From contig NZ_CP034539.1 of the NCBI RefSeq assembly GCF_003963535.1, positions 3,224,001-3,288,000 of the forward strand: 64,000 nucleotides of DNA, given 5' to 3'. Positions within the stretch are counted from its first letter, which is position 1. Each line of letters begins with the position of its first letter. This document shows, piece by piece, positions 1-8,018 of the stretch. This DNA is from Streptomyces cyaneochromogenes. GTDB taxonomy: Bacteria; Actinomycetota; Actinomycetes; Streptomycetales; Streptomycetaceae. A program made the translations under genes and the position numbers. The notes beneath the pieces were generated by a model. It was not told the DNA's origin. It made no database searches and saw nothing but the letters and a program-made list of their open reading frames with translations.

Positions 1-2
1 GG

Positions 3-3000
3 GGCTCCACCATCGACCAGCCCCTCGACGTCGTGGCCGACTCGCGCTGGGCCCAGCGCGACTACGTCCCCTTCGGCACTCCCGGCAACCGGCGCGCCAT
101 GGACGCCGTCGAGCAGGCGCTGACCAGCGGCGGCCAAGTGCCGGGGCTGGCCGACTACCTGAGCCGGGCGGGCATCTACTACGTCGTCGTCCGCAACGAC
201 CTCGATCCCGAGCAGATCGGGCAGGTCCCCACGACGACGGTGCAGCGGACCCTCGAACAGTCCGGGTACGAGCGGGTGACGGGCCTCGGGCCGGTCATGA
301 CCGTCGGGACGATCGCCCCGGACACCCCGCTGCAGGTGGAGGGGCTGTATCCGCGGCAGCGGGCGGTGGAGATCTACAAGCCGGTGAGCGCGGACGTGCC
401 ACGCCCGCACCAGGCCGGGCTGCAGCCGGTCGCCGACACGGCCGTCGTCTCCGGCGGTCCGGAGGCGCTGCTGCCGCAGGCGTCCGAACTGCGGGGCAGG
501 GCAAGCGTGTTGACCGGCGACAACCATCCCGGCCTGGGCTCACCGCCGGTGCAGGTGGTCGGTGACGGGCTGCGGCGCGCGGACACCCGGTTCGGGCTGA
601 TCAACGCGGGCACGTCGTACACGTACACGCGCGACGAGCGCAACGCGCCCGACGCCGCCCAGGACGCGGGCGAGAAACCGCACCAGATCCTGCCCACCAC
701 CGGCCTCGGCCACCAGACGGTCGCCGAGCTGCGCGGGGCGCGGTCGGTGACGGCGTCGTCGTACGGCAGCTGGCTCTTCCATCTTCCGCAGTTCGACCCG
801 GTCAACGCCTTCGACGGCAACCCGGACACGGCCTGGACCGAGGGCTCGGACGGGTCGCCGGACGGGGAGTGGCTGCGGATCGCGTTCACGGGCGGGTCGT
901 ACGACATGCCGTCGTCGTTCAAGGTCACGCCGCTGCCCCAGGAGGGTGTGCGGGAGGCGCCGACGCGGGTGCGGGTGGAGACGGAGAAGGGGTCGGTGAA
1001 CTCCTTCCTGCGGCCGGACGGCAGCGCACAGACCGTCAAGGCGCCTGCGGGCGCGACCGGTTGGATGAAGCTGACGATCACGGACTCCGTGTCCCGGCGG
1101 GCCGGGCTGACCGGAGCCGGGTTCTCCGAGATCGACCTGCCGGACGTGCAGGTGACCCGGCTGCTGCGCCTGCCCACCGACGCCAAGGACTCCGGCGCGG
1201 CCGCCGAGATCGTCTCGCTGTCCCGTACGGCCGACCCCACCGGGCTCTCCCCGACGGGCACGGAGGCCGGCCTGCACCGGCGCTTCACCACGTCCACGGC
1301 GGGGACGTACGAGATGCGGGCGAGCGCCGTGCCGGTGCCGAGCGAGGCACTGGACAAGCTGCTGTACGAGGTGGCGCCGGACCAGCGGAACCGGATCGTC
1401 GCGACCGCCGACTCCACGGCACGGCTGGGGGCCGGCCTGTCGCCGCGCAACCTCACCGACGGCGACCTGACCACGGCGTGGATCGCGGGCGACCGGCCGA
1501 CCATCCACCTCAACTGGCCCGGGAAGCAGGCGGTGGGAGAGGTCGTGCTCGCGCCGGCCGGCGGGCTGTCCACCCGTCCGACCGAGGTGCACATCAGCTC
1601 CCCGGACGGCGCGGCCATCGCGGGCGTCGACGAGAACGGCGTGGTCCGCTTCCCGCCGATCACCACCGACCGCCTGGACATCACGATCACCCAGACCGCG
1701 CCCCTGACCCTCTACAACCCGATGGTGGGCGAGGACCTGCAACTGCCCGTGGGCCTGACCGAGGCCTACGTCCCGGCCCTCGACCAGTACCGGACCCCGA
1801 AGCCGAGGGACACCCGGCCGTTCTCGCTCGCGTGCGGGAAGGGGCCGGTGGTGTCGGTGGACGGGGAGCTGTACGAGACGAGCGTGCGGGGGACCGTACG
1901 GGATCTCGTGGAGCGACGACGGGTCGACGTGACGCTCTGTCAGCGTGGGCGCGACGACGCCGAGTTGCAGCTGAGCGCCGGTGACCATCAGGTCGAGGGC
2001 GGGGACGGCGGGCCCCTCGTGCTCACCGACGTGACGCTGACCCGCGGCACGGTCGCCGAGGCCTCGACGGCCGCACGTGAGCTGGGGATCCGGGACTGGC
2101 TCGGAGACCGGCGCGCGGTGACCGTCGGGTCGGGAGCGGCGAGCTACCTGACGATGTACGAGAACTTCAACGACGGCTGGCGCGCCACGCTGAACGGCGA
2201 GGAACTGACGCCGGTACGGCTGGACGGCTGGCAGCAGGGCTGGCGGATCCCGGCGGGCGCCGGTGGCACCGTCGAGCTGTCGTACGAGCCCGCGGTGACC
2301 TACGAGGGCGGGCTGATCGGCAGTGCGGTCGCGCTCGCGCTGCTGGCCGGGCTGGTGCTGTGGCGCCGGCGCGCCCCGAACCCCGACGAGCCGCAGGCCG
2401 CTCCGCCGCTGCCGGGGCTGTGGCTGGGCACGGTGGCCGTGACGGTGGTGGCGGTGTTCATCGCCGGGTGGTTCGCGCTGCTGGTGCCGGCGCTGGCGGT
2501 GGTGGCGTGGCTGAGGCATGCGCTGCTGGTGCCCCTCGCGTTCGTGGCCCTCGCGGGTGCGGGGGTCGCCGCGGCGGTCGGGGCCGGAGAGCCGGTGGGA
2601 GTCGGGGAGGGCGCCTTCGGGCGGGCCGCCCAACTGCTCGCGCTGGTCGGCCTGTTCGCGGGTGTGGTGAGTGTGCGGGAGCGGGAAGGGGCGGTCGGAG
2701 CGGCCCTCCTGCCGCCGGTTTCCGGAGGTGGCGCCTCGGCCGGCGGCCCGCCGGAAGCGCCGACGCGGCCGTTGCCGCACCGGGAGCGGGGGCGCAGTCC
2801 GCTGGGGACCGAGCCGCCCGAGGGCCCCGGAGCCCCTGGGCCTTCCGAGCGCTCCGGTCCGACTGCCCCGCCGCCAGACTCGGGGCCGACCGTCTCCGCG
2901 CGCGGCCCGGGCGGAGCGGAGGCGGATCCGCCGACCGCGCGGATCGCGCCCGGCAGTCCGCGACACCGGGCGACCGGGCCCGAGGACGCTCCCGCGTCCG

Positions 3001-3038
3001 ACGACAGCGGTGACACCGGGAAGGGCACAGCCACATGA
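3..3038 (+). CDS. Arabinofuranosyltransferase-like protein (AftD/DUF3367 type), C-terminal part
   Basis: The frame is open from the first base, so the N-terminal polytopic glycosyltransferase part lies outside the window. What remains resembles the C-terminal half of actinobacterial AftD-type alpha-(1->3)-arabinofuranosyltransferases, which build cell-envelope glycans. Two discoidin-like (F5/8 type C) carbohydrate-binding modules are visible, marked by NAFDGNPDTAW (about 810-840) and NLTDGDLTTAW (about 1450-1485). A beta-rich segment follows, then about four hydrophobic helices (roughly 2300-2680) and a Pro/Gly-rich disordered tail. The stop overlaps the next gene's start (ATGA), which suggests one operon with the downstream acyltransferase and methyltransferases. 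The acceptor glycan cannot be told from the sequence. Confidence 0.75.
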   Translation, partial: GSTIDQPLDVVADSRWAQRDYVPFGTPGNRRAMDAVEQALTSGGQVPGLADYLSRAGIYYVVVRNDLDPEQIGQVPTTTVQRTLEQSGYERVTGLGPVMTVGTIAPDTPLQVEGLYPRQRAVEIYKPVSADVPRPHQAGLQPVADTAVVSGGPEALLPQASELRGRASVLTGDNHPGLGSPPVQVVGDGLRRADTRFGLINAGTSYTYTRDERNAPDAAQDAGEKPHQILPTTGLGHQTVAELRGARSVTASSYGSWLFHLPQFDPVNAFDGNPDTAWTEGSDGSPDGEWLRIAFTGGSYDMPSSFKVTPLPQEGVREAPTRVRVETEKGSVNSFLRPDGSAQTVKAPAGATGWMKLTITDSVSRRAGLTGAGFSEIDLPDVQVTRLLRLPTDAKDSGAAAEIVSLSRTADPTGLSPTGTEAGLHRRFTTSTAGTYEMRASAVPVPSEALDKLLYEVAPDQRNRIVATADSTARLGAGLSPRNLTDGDLTTAWIAGDRPTIHLNWPGKQAVGEVVLAPAGGLSTRPTEVHISSPDGAAIAGVDENGVVRFPPITTDRLDITITQTAPLTLYNPMVGEDLQLPVGLTEAYVPALDQYRTPKPRDTRPFSLACGKGPVVSVDGELYETSVRGTVRDLVERRRVDVTLCQRGRDDAELQLSAGDHQVEGGDGGPLVLTDVTLTRGTVAEASTAARELGIRDWLGDRRAVTVGSGAASYLTMYENFNDGWRATLNGEELTPVRLDGWQQGWRIPAGAGGTVELSYEPAVTYEGGLIGSAVALALLAGLVLWRRRAPNPDEPQAAPPLPGLWLGTVAVTVVAVFIAGWFALLVPALAVVAWLRHALLVPLAFVALAGAGVAAAVGAGEPVGVGEGAFGRAAQLLALVGLFAGVVSVREREGAVGAALLPPVSGGGASAGGPPEAPTRPLPHRERGRSPLGTEPPEGPGAPGPSERSGPTAPPPDSGPTVSARGPGGAEADPPTARIAPGSPRHRATGPEDAPASDDSGDTGKGTAT

Positions 3039-4426
3039 CCGCACTGCAGCAGCCCGCACGCGCCGGGGGGCCGCTTCGGCCGCCGGTCCGTGTCCCGTTC
3101 CCCGTCGTGGACGAGGTCGCCCGGCACTGCCTCCAGCAGGAGGAGCCGGAGACGGTCCACATCGAGGTCCATCTGCCGGGGCGGCTGGACGCGGGGCGAC
3201 TGCGTACGGCCTTCACCGAGGCGCTGCGCCGGCATCCGCGGATCCTCATGCGGGAGGCGCCGAGGCAGTGGTACCGGCGCCGGTACGAGTGGGAGCTGAC
3301 GGCGGAGCCGGACGTGGAGGTGGTGGGCTTTCCGGCGCCGGGGAAGGACGCGTTGCGGGATGCGCGGACCCGGGCGCTGACGGAGGCGCCGCCGTTGTCC
3401 TTGTCGCCGCCGATCCGGTTGGAGGTCGTGGAGGGGGCGGGGGCGGTCGAGGGGAGCGAGGCGACCGATGCCGTAGGTGTGCGGCTGCGCGGAGCCGACG
3501 GTCCACGGCCACGCCCGGCACAGGGAACCGTCCTCTTCCTCACCATCAACCACACCGCCCTCGACGGCCCCGCCTGCCTCCGCGTCCTCGCCACCGCCGC
3601 CGAGCTCTACAGCGGCAAGGACAACTCCCCCGCCGCACCCCCCGTCCGCACGGCCTCCGAGACCCCGGAGCTCCCCGAAGCCACCCCCTCCAACTGGTCA
3701 CCCCCCGCCCGGGTGGCCCCCGGTACGCCCGAACCCTCCCCCGGCAACGGCATGCTCGTCACCGAGCTCCCCCTCCCCCACCGCCCCAAGGGCTCCCCCT
3801 ACACGGTCAACGACCAGCTCATGGTCACCACGGCCCTGACCATCGCCCACTGGAACAGAGAGCACGGCGCCGACCCACGCCCCCTGCGCATCACCATGCC
3901 CGTGGACGACCGCCCCCGCGACGCCACCATGCCCATCGGCAACGGCACCCGCCTGGTCGAAGTCCCCTTCACTCCCGAGGAGTTGGCCGCCCACGCCCCG
4001 GCCGACATGCCCGCCCTCCTGCACCGCACGGCCACCCGCACCCGCGCCCTCAAGTCCCTCCCCCGCCCCCAACTCGGCCACGGCGCCTCCCTTCTCACCG
4101 CCCCCTGGGCCCCCGTCTCCGTGCGTGCCGCCCTCACCCGCGGCCTGCGCAGAGCCGCCGCGCCCTGGACCTCGACGACCCTCCTCAGCAACATCGGCCG
4201 TATCCCGTACCCCCTGGACTTCGGCGAGGAGGGCGGCCGGGCGCACGCCGTGTGGTTCTCGGCGCCCGCCCGGATGCCCCGCGGCCTCACCGTCACCACG
4301 GCCTCCACGGCGGGCCGCCTGCACCTCGCGCTGCGCTGGTCGCGGGCCCTGCTGAGCCACGGCGACGGCGCCCACCTCAGGGACCTCTTCGAGCACTACC
4401 TGCACACCACGGAGGTGACCCCGTGA
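3035..4426 (+). CDS. Condensation-domain-like acyltransferase
   Basis: A 463-residue protein with the fold signature of stand-alone condensation/PapA-type acyltransferases. The motif at residues 172-178 reads NHTALDG against the family HHxxxDG. The second histidine, the usual general base, and the DG are kept, while the first histidine is Asn. Residues 20-75 (PFPVVDEVARHCL, then RLRTAFTEALRRHP) match the N-terminal half of the fold. A low-complexity stretch lies at about 135-165. It starts by an ATGA overlap with the arabinosyltransferase-like gene and is itself overlapped by the next methyltransferase, so acylation of the same glycan or lipid is a reasonable inference. The substrate is unknown. 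Confidence 0.7.
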   Translation: MTALQQPARAGGPLRPPVRVPFPVVDEVARHCLQQEEPETVHIEVHLPGRLDAGRLRTAFTEALRRHPRILMREAPRQWYRRRYEWELTAEPDVEVVGFPAPGKDALRDARTRALTEAPPLSLSPPIRLEVVEGAGAVEGSEATDAVGVRLRGADGPRPRPAQGTVLFLTINHTALDGPACLRVLATAAELYSGKDNSPAAPPVRTASETPELPEATPSNWSPPARVAPGTPEPSPGNGMLVTELPLPHRPKGSPYTVNDQLMVTTALTIAHWNREHGADPRPLRITMPVDDRPRDATMPIGNGTRLVEVPFTPEELAAHAPADMPALLHRTATRTRALKSLPRPQLGHGASLLTAPWAPVSVRAALTRGLRRAAAPWTSTTLLSNIGRIPYPLDFGEEGGRAHAVWFSAPARMPRGLTVTTASTAGRLHLALRWSRALLSHGDGAHLRDLFEHYLHTTEVTP

Positions 4427-5160
4427 CGACCTCCCCCGTGAAACCCCCCGAACTGCGCGACTTCTACGAGAACCCAGCCGTGCCCGTCGCCTCCGGCACC
4501 CCCCGCAGCCGCCGCCAGGCCCGCATGCTGGCCGAGGCCCTGGGCCCGGCGTCCGCCGAAGGGACGCGCACGATCCTCGACATCGGCTGCGGCGACGGAA
4601 CCGCCGCGGGCACCGCCGCCCCCTTCCTCCCCGGCCACCGCATCGTCGGCGTCGACTGGTCCCAGGACGCCCTGCGCCGGGCCCGCACCCGGATCCCGTA
4701 CGCCGTGCGCGGTGAACTCACCGGCGGCGGGCTGCCGCTGCGGTCCGGGTCCGCCGACGCCGTGCTGTTCAGCGAGGTGATCGAGCACCTGGTCGACCCG
4801 GACGCCGCGCTGGACGAGATACGCCGGGTGCTGCGCCCCGGCGGCCATCTGATGCTCTCCACGCCGAACCTGGCCGCCTGGTACAACCGCGGCCTGCTGC
4901 TGGCCGGGGTGCAGCCGGTGTTCTCGGAGGTCAGCCTGCGCGGGATCCACGGCCGGCCCGGAAAAGAGGTCGTGGGGCATCTGCGGCTCTACACCGCCCG
5001 TGCGCTGCGCGAGTTCGTGGCCGCGTCCGGCTTCGAGGTCGTACGCCTCGCGGGCGCCCCCTTCCACGGCGTACCGCGCCCGCTGCGGCCCCTCGACCGG
5101 CTGGCCTGCGCCAGGCCGTCGCTCGCGTCGATCCTGCTGCTGCACGCACGACGGACCTAG
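4423..5160 (+). CDS. Class I SAM-dependent methyltransferase
   Basis: A 245-residue methyltransferase of the Methyltransf_11 type. Motif I ILDIGCGDG is at residues 51-59, the acidic strand end is VGVDWS, and the motif around SEVIEHLVDPDAALDEIRRVLRPGG is the usual post-motif region. The GTG start at 4423 lies inside the previous gene's stop (GTGA). A longer upstream in-frame extension is open but has no coding character, so the short form was chosen. It sits in the glycan-modification operon; the methyl acceptor is not identifiable. Confidence 0.8.
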   Translation: MTTSPVKPPELRDFYENPAVPVASGTPRSRRQARMLAEALGPASAEGTRTILDIGCGDGTAAGTAAPFLPGHRIVGVDWSQDALRRARTRIPYAVRGELTGGGLPLRSGSADAVLFSEVIEHLVDPDAALDEIRRVLRPGGHLMLSTPNLAAWYNRGLLLAGVQPVFSEVSLRGIHGRPGKEVVGHLRLYTARALREFVAASGFEVVRLAGAPFHGVPRPLRPLDRLACARPSLASILLLHARRT

Positions 5161-5173
5161 GGGGGGTGGACCG

Positions 5174-6106
5174 ATGTGGTGGGGAGTGGCCGCGGCCCTG
5201 CTGGCGAACACGCTGTACAGCCTCGGTTTCGTCCTGGAGAAACGGGCGCTCGGCTCACTCCCGGAGGTGACCGTCCGGCAACCCGCCCGGCTGCTGCGGC
5301 TGGTGATCGGCAGCCCGCTGTGGATCGGCGGCTCGCTCTCCCTGGCCGCCGGGTTCGGGGCACAGCTCGTGGTCTACCGCACCCTGCCGATCGCCGCCGC
5401 GCAGGGCATCTTCGTCTCCGGGCTCGTCCTCCTGGTGCTGCTCTCCGCGCGGCTGCTGGGCGAGGAGACCAGCGGGCGGGAGCGGTACGCGCTCGCGGCG
5501 ATCCTCGCCGCGCTGCTGATGGTCGTGCTGTCGCTGCGCGAGGGCTCGGAGAGCGTGAGCCAGGGCGCCCCGTATCCGCTGATCCTGCTGGTGTGCGTGC
5601 CGTCGCTGGCGGCGGGCGTGTGGCTGTACAACTCCGCCGAGCGCAGGACCCGGCACCGGCACCGGCTGCCGACGACCGGCGTCGAGTACGGCGTGGCGGT
5701 GGGGCTGCTCTACGGGGTGAGCTCGCTGGCCATCAAGGGCGTGTCGAGCCACCTGACGACGAGCGGGATCGGCGGCGCGCTGCTGGATCTGCTCCGCTCG
5801 CCGTACCCGTATCTCCTCCTCTTCACCGGCGCGTTCGGGCTGGTCATGTCGCAGGCGGCGCTGCAACGCTGCCGGGCCTCGCTGATCGTGCCGGTGTGCA
5901 CGACGGTGACCTGCCTCTACACGGCCGTGCTCGGCACGCTGTCGTTCGGCGAGGCGCTGCCCGAGGACCCGCTGCGGCTGGCGCTGCGGGTCGCGGGGAC
6001 GGCGCTCGCCGTCGCCGTACTGCTGTCGATGCCGCGCCACGACCGCCGTCCCGCACCCGCTTCTCCTCAACCCCCCATCGGTGCCAAGGAGTTGACACCA
6101 CCATGA
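5174..6106 (+). CDS. EamA/DMT-type integral membrane protein
   Basis: A 310-residue protein that is almost entirely hydrophobic, with about nine to ten predicted helices, a charged N-terminal EKRALGSLP loop and two similar halves as in drug/metabolite-transporter superfamily proteins. The ATG at 5174 is preceded by the G-rich stretch GGGGGGTGGA. It lies 13 bp behind the methyltransferase and overlaps the following Trm112-like gene by ATGA. In this operon it could move a glycan precursor or lipid carrier across the membrane. That role is inferred only from the neighbours. Confidence 0.7.
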   Translation: MWWGVAAALLANTLYSLGFVLEKRALGSLPEVTVRQPARLLRLVIGSPLWIGGSLSLAAGFGAQLVVYRTLPIAAAQGIFVSGLVLLVLLSARLLGEETSGRERYALAAILAALLMVVLSLREGSESVSQGAPYPLILLVCVPSLAAGVWLYNSAERRTRHRHRLPTTGVEYGVAVGLLYGVSSLAIKGVSSHLTTSGIGGALLDLLRSPYPYLLLFTGAFGLVMSQAALQRCRASLIVPVCTTVTCLYTAVLGTLSFGEALPEDPLRLALRVAGTALAVAVLLSMPRHDRRPAPASPQPPIGAKELTPP

Positions 6107-6339
6107 AACCCGACGACCCACTGCTGCGGATCCTGGCGTGCCCCCTCGACAAGGGCCCGCTGCACCTCGTCGTACCGGATACCCCCGCCGAGGCGGAAGG
6201 GGCGGCCGAGGCGCTGTACAACCCGCGCCTGCACCGCCGTTACCCGATCGTCGACGGCATCCCGCAGCTGCTGCCGGCCTCCGGTGAGCAGGTCTCCGAC
6301 GACGAACACGAGGAACTCCTCAAACGGATGGCCCCATGA
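6103..6339 (+). CDS. Trm112-like small protein
   Basis: A 78-residue protein with the Trm112/UPF0434 layout: LLRILACPLDKGPLHL at the N-terminus and RRYPIVDGIPQLLP in the second half. The canonical first zinc-binding pair CPxC is reduced to a single cysteine (CPLD), so zinc binding by this copy is doubtful. Trm112 proteins often act as partners that stabilise SAM methyltransferases. Here the gene is ATGA-coupled to the membrane protein before it and to the FkbM methyltransferase after it, which fits a partner role. That role is inference. Confidence 0.75.
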   Translation: MKPDDPLLRILACPLDKGPLHLVVPDTPAEAEGAAEALYNPRLHRRYPIVDGIPQLLPASGEQVSDDEHEELLKRMAP

Positions 6340-7145
6340 CCCTGGCCGCGCACATCGCCCCGCTGCTGCCCACCCGCCTGGTCGCCGCCGTCGCCCGGGC
6401 CGTGTACCCGCGCTTCGAACCGGAGCTGGCCCGGCTGGCCGAGCTGTGCCCCGCCGGGTGCGGGACGGCCGTGGACGTCGGCGGCTGGTACGGCCCGTGG
6501 ACGCGGCGGCTGTCGAGACGGGCACGGCGGGTGGTGACCGTCGAACCGGTCCCGCATCTGGCGCGGCTCCTGGCGGCGACGGCCCCGCCCAACGTCCGGA
6601 TCGTGCAGGCCGCGGCGGCCGAGCGGCCCGGCGCGGCCCGGCTCTGGCTGCCGCCGCACGACGCGGGCGACCGGGGGGTGTCCTCCCTGGTCCGCCGGGA
6701 CATCCACGCCACGGCACTGCCGGTCAGCTGTGTCACCCTGGACGAACTCGGCCTCAAGGACGTCGGGTTCGTCAAGGTCGACGTGGACGGCAGCGAGCTC
6801 GCGGTGCTGCGTGGCGCGACCGGCGTCCTGGCGCGTGACCGGCCCGCCCTGTTCATCGAGCTGGAGTCCCGTATCCAGCCGATCGGCCCGGTGGTGACGT
6901 ATCTCTCCCTGCTCGGCTACGACGGCTGGGTGCTGCCCGGCCGCGACTGGGTGCCCCTGAGCCGCTTCCCGCTGGAGGACCACCAGGCGGAGACCTCGTA
7001 CGTCGTCACCCAGGGCCTGCTGCGCCGGGTCCTGCCCTTCCGGCGGCCGCGGTACGTCAACTCGGTGCTCTTTCTCCCCGACGGCCGCCGCCCGATCGGC
7101 GACGATGGGCAGCATGCCCTCCGGATCCGCAGAACACCCCGCTAG
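6336..7145 (+). CDS. FkbM family methyltransferase
   Basis: A 269-residue methyltransferase with SAM motif VDVGGWYG at residues 46-53, acidic VTVEP at 67-71, and the FkbM-type stretch FVKVDVDGSELAVLRGA in the middle. Families of this kind O-methylate sugars or macrolide precursors. It is coupled by ATGA overlap to the Trm112-like gene and is the last clear member of the surface-glycan-like operon. Its 3' end overlaps the following hypothetical gene by 41 bp in another frame. Confidence 0.75.
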   Translation: MTLAAHIAPLLPTRLVAAVARAVYPRFEPELARLAELCPAGCGTAVDVGGWYGPWTRRLSRRARRVVTVEPVPHLARLLAATAPPNVRIVQAAAAERPGAARLWLPPHDAGDRGVSSLVRRDIHATALPVSCVTLDELGLKDVGFVKVDVDGSELAVLRGATGVLARDRPALFIELESRIQPIGPVVTYLSLLGYDGWVLPGRDWVPLSRFPLEDHQAETSYVVTQGLLRRVLPFRRPRYVNSVLFLPDGRRPIGDDGQHALRIRRTPR

Positions 7146-7728
7146 CGGCGGAACGAACCCCGTCGGCCCGTTCACCCCGCTCGACTTCCAGCTGGTGCTG
7201 CTGCGCCGCATGGCCGACCACAATCCGGACCTGGTGGACGACGCCCGCCGTCAACTGGGCGTCTCCCTCGCCGAGATGCGCGAGGCGAACAAGCGGTGGC
7301 AGGCGATGGTCCGCTCCCCGCGGGCGCGCGGGGCCGCCTCCCGGTACCGGTCGGTACTGGGCGCGCCCGAGTCCGTCGTCACCCGCAAGGTCGGCGACCT
7401 GCAGTGCGAGGCGTGGCTGTGGCCGGTCCCGCTCTGGCCCGACCTGCGCTTCGAGGTACTGCTCGCCCCGAACGGCGCGGTGTGGAACGAGTGGCTGGTC
7501 CGCGCCCCCGACGCCGGAACCCCGACCCTGCGCACCCTCGCCGACCTCACCCCCTGGTCCTGCACGGTCGACGAGGCGGCCCACGCCTTCGCCCCCGCCC
7601 GCCCCCTGGAGGGCACGGCCCCGACGCGATGGGGGCTGGCGTTCACCGCGCCGGACGGGGAGGGCGTACGGCGGGAGGTGGTGGCCGAGTTCACGTGGGG
7701 GTTGTTGCAGAGGGTGGCGGTCCGGTAG
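7105..7728 (+). CDS. Conserved hypothetical protein
   Basis: A 207-residue soluble protein that I do not recognise. It has no signal peptide or membrane segment. A helical N-terminal third (PLDFQLVLLRRMADHNPDLVDDARRQLG-like pattern) is followed by a beta-rich domain with a repeated W/P pattern (EAWLWPVPLWPDLRFEV). The start could be ATG 7105 or ATG 7114. Either lies within the end of the FkbM methyltransferase gene, so translation may be coupled. It is convergent with the TPR gene at 8019. Confidence 0.55.
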   Translation: MGSMPSGSAEHPASGGTNPVGPFTPLDFQLVLLRRMADHNPDLVDDARRQLGVSLAEMREANKRWQAMVRSPRARGAASRYRSVLGAPESVVTRKVGDLQCEAWLWPVPLWPDLRFEVLLAPNGAVWNEWLVRAPDAGTPTLRTLADLTPWSCTVDEAAHAFAPARPLEGTAPTRWGLAFTAPDGEGVRREVVAEFTWGLLQRVAVR

Positions 7729-7793
7729 TTCGGGGGCGGGGTCGACTCGGCAATACACGGGCGGACCGCCCCGCGGAGGAGGCGGAAGGGCCC

Positions 7794-7905
7794 GCAGTCG
7801 GAGGCGGGCGGCCCGGTGGTCGGAGGCGGTCGGCCTCGCAGACGGAGGCGGGCGGCCCGGTGGTCGGAGGCAGACGGCCCCGCAGACGGAGGCGGTCAGC
7901 CCCCC
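7794..7905. repeat. 44-bp imperfect tandem repeat in a convergent intergenic region
   Basis: Copies begin at 7794, 7838 and 7882 with a 44-bp period; the third copy is partial. Each begins GCAG(T/A)CGGAGGCGG and contains GGCCCGGTGGTCGGAGGC. The array occupies most of the 290-bp gap between convergent genes ending at 7728 and 8019. No terminator hairpin with a T-run was seen there, and all frames across it look like shadows. Confidence 0.7.
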
Positions 7906-8018
7906 CCTCACGGACGGTCACGGGTGGCCGGTCGGCCCGGCGGAACCAGGGCGGACCGCGCCGCAGCCAGCGGGGGTCGGCCCCGTAGCCGGGCGTGGGC
8001 GCCGGTGGTCATGGGTGG

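Noticed and set aside
540..3059. An 839-codon minus-strand ORF over the first gene
   Set aside because: Shadow frame of the AftD-like gene; composition is Arg/Pro-rich with no motif, and the plus strand shows clear domains.
2671..4422. Upstream extension of the methyltransferase frame
   Set aside because: The extension overlaps two real genes, is Arg/Pro-rich, and the family N-terminus begins at the GTG at 4423.
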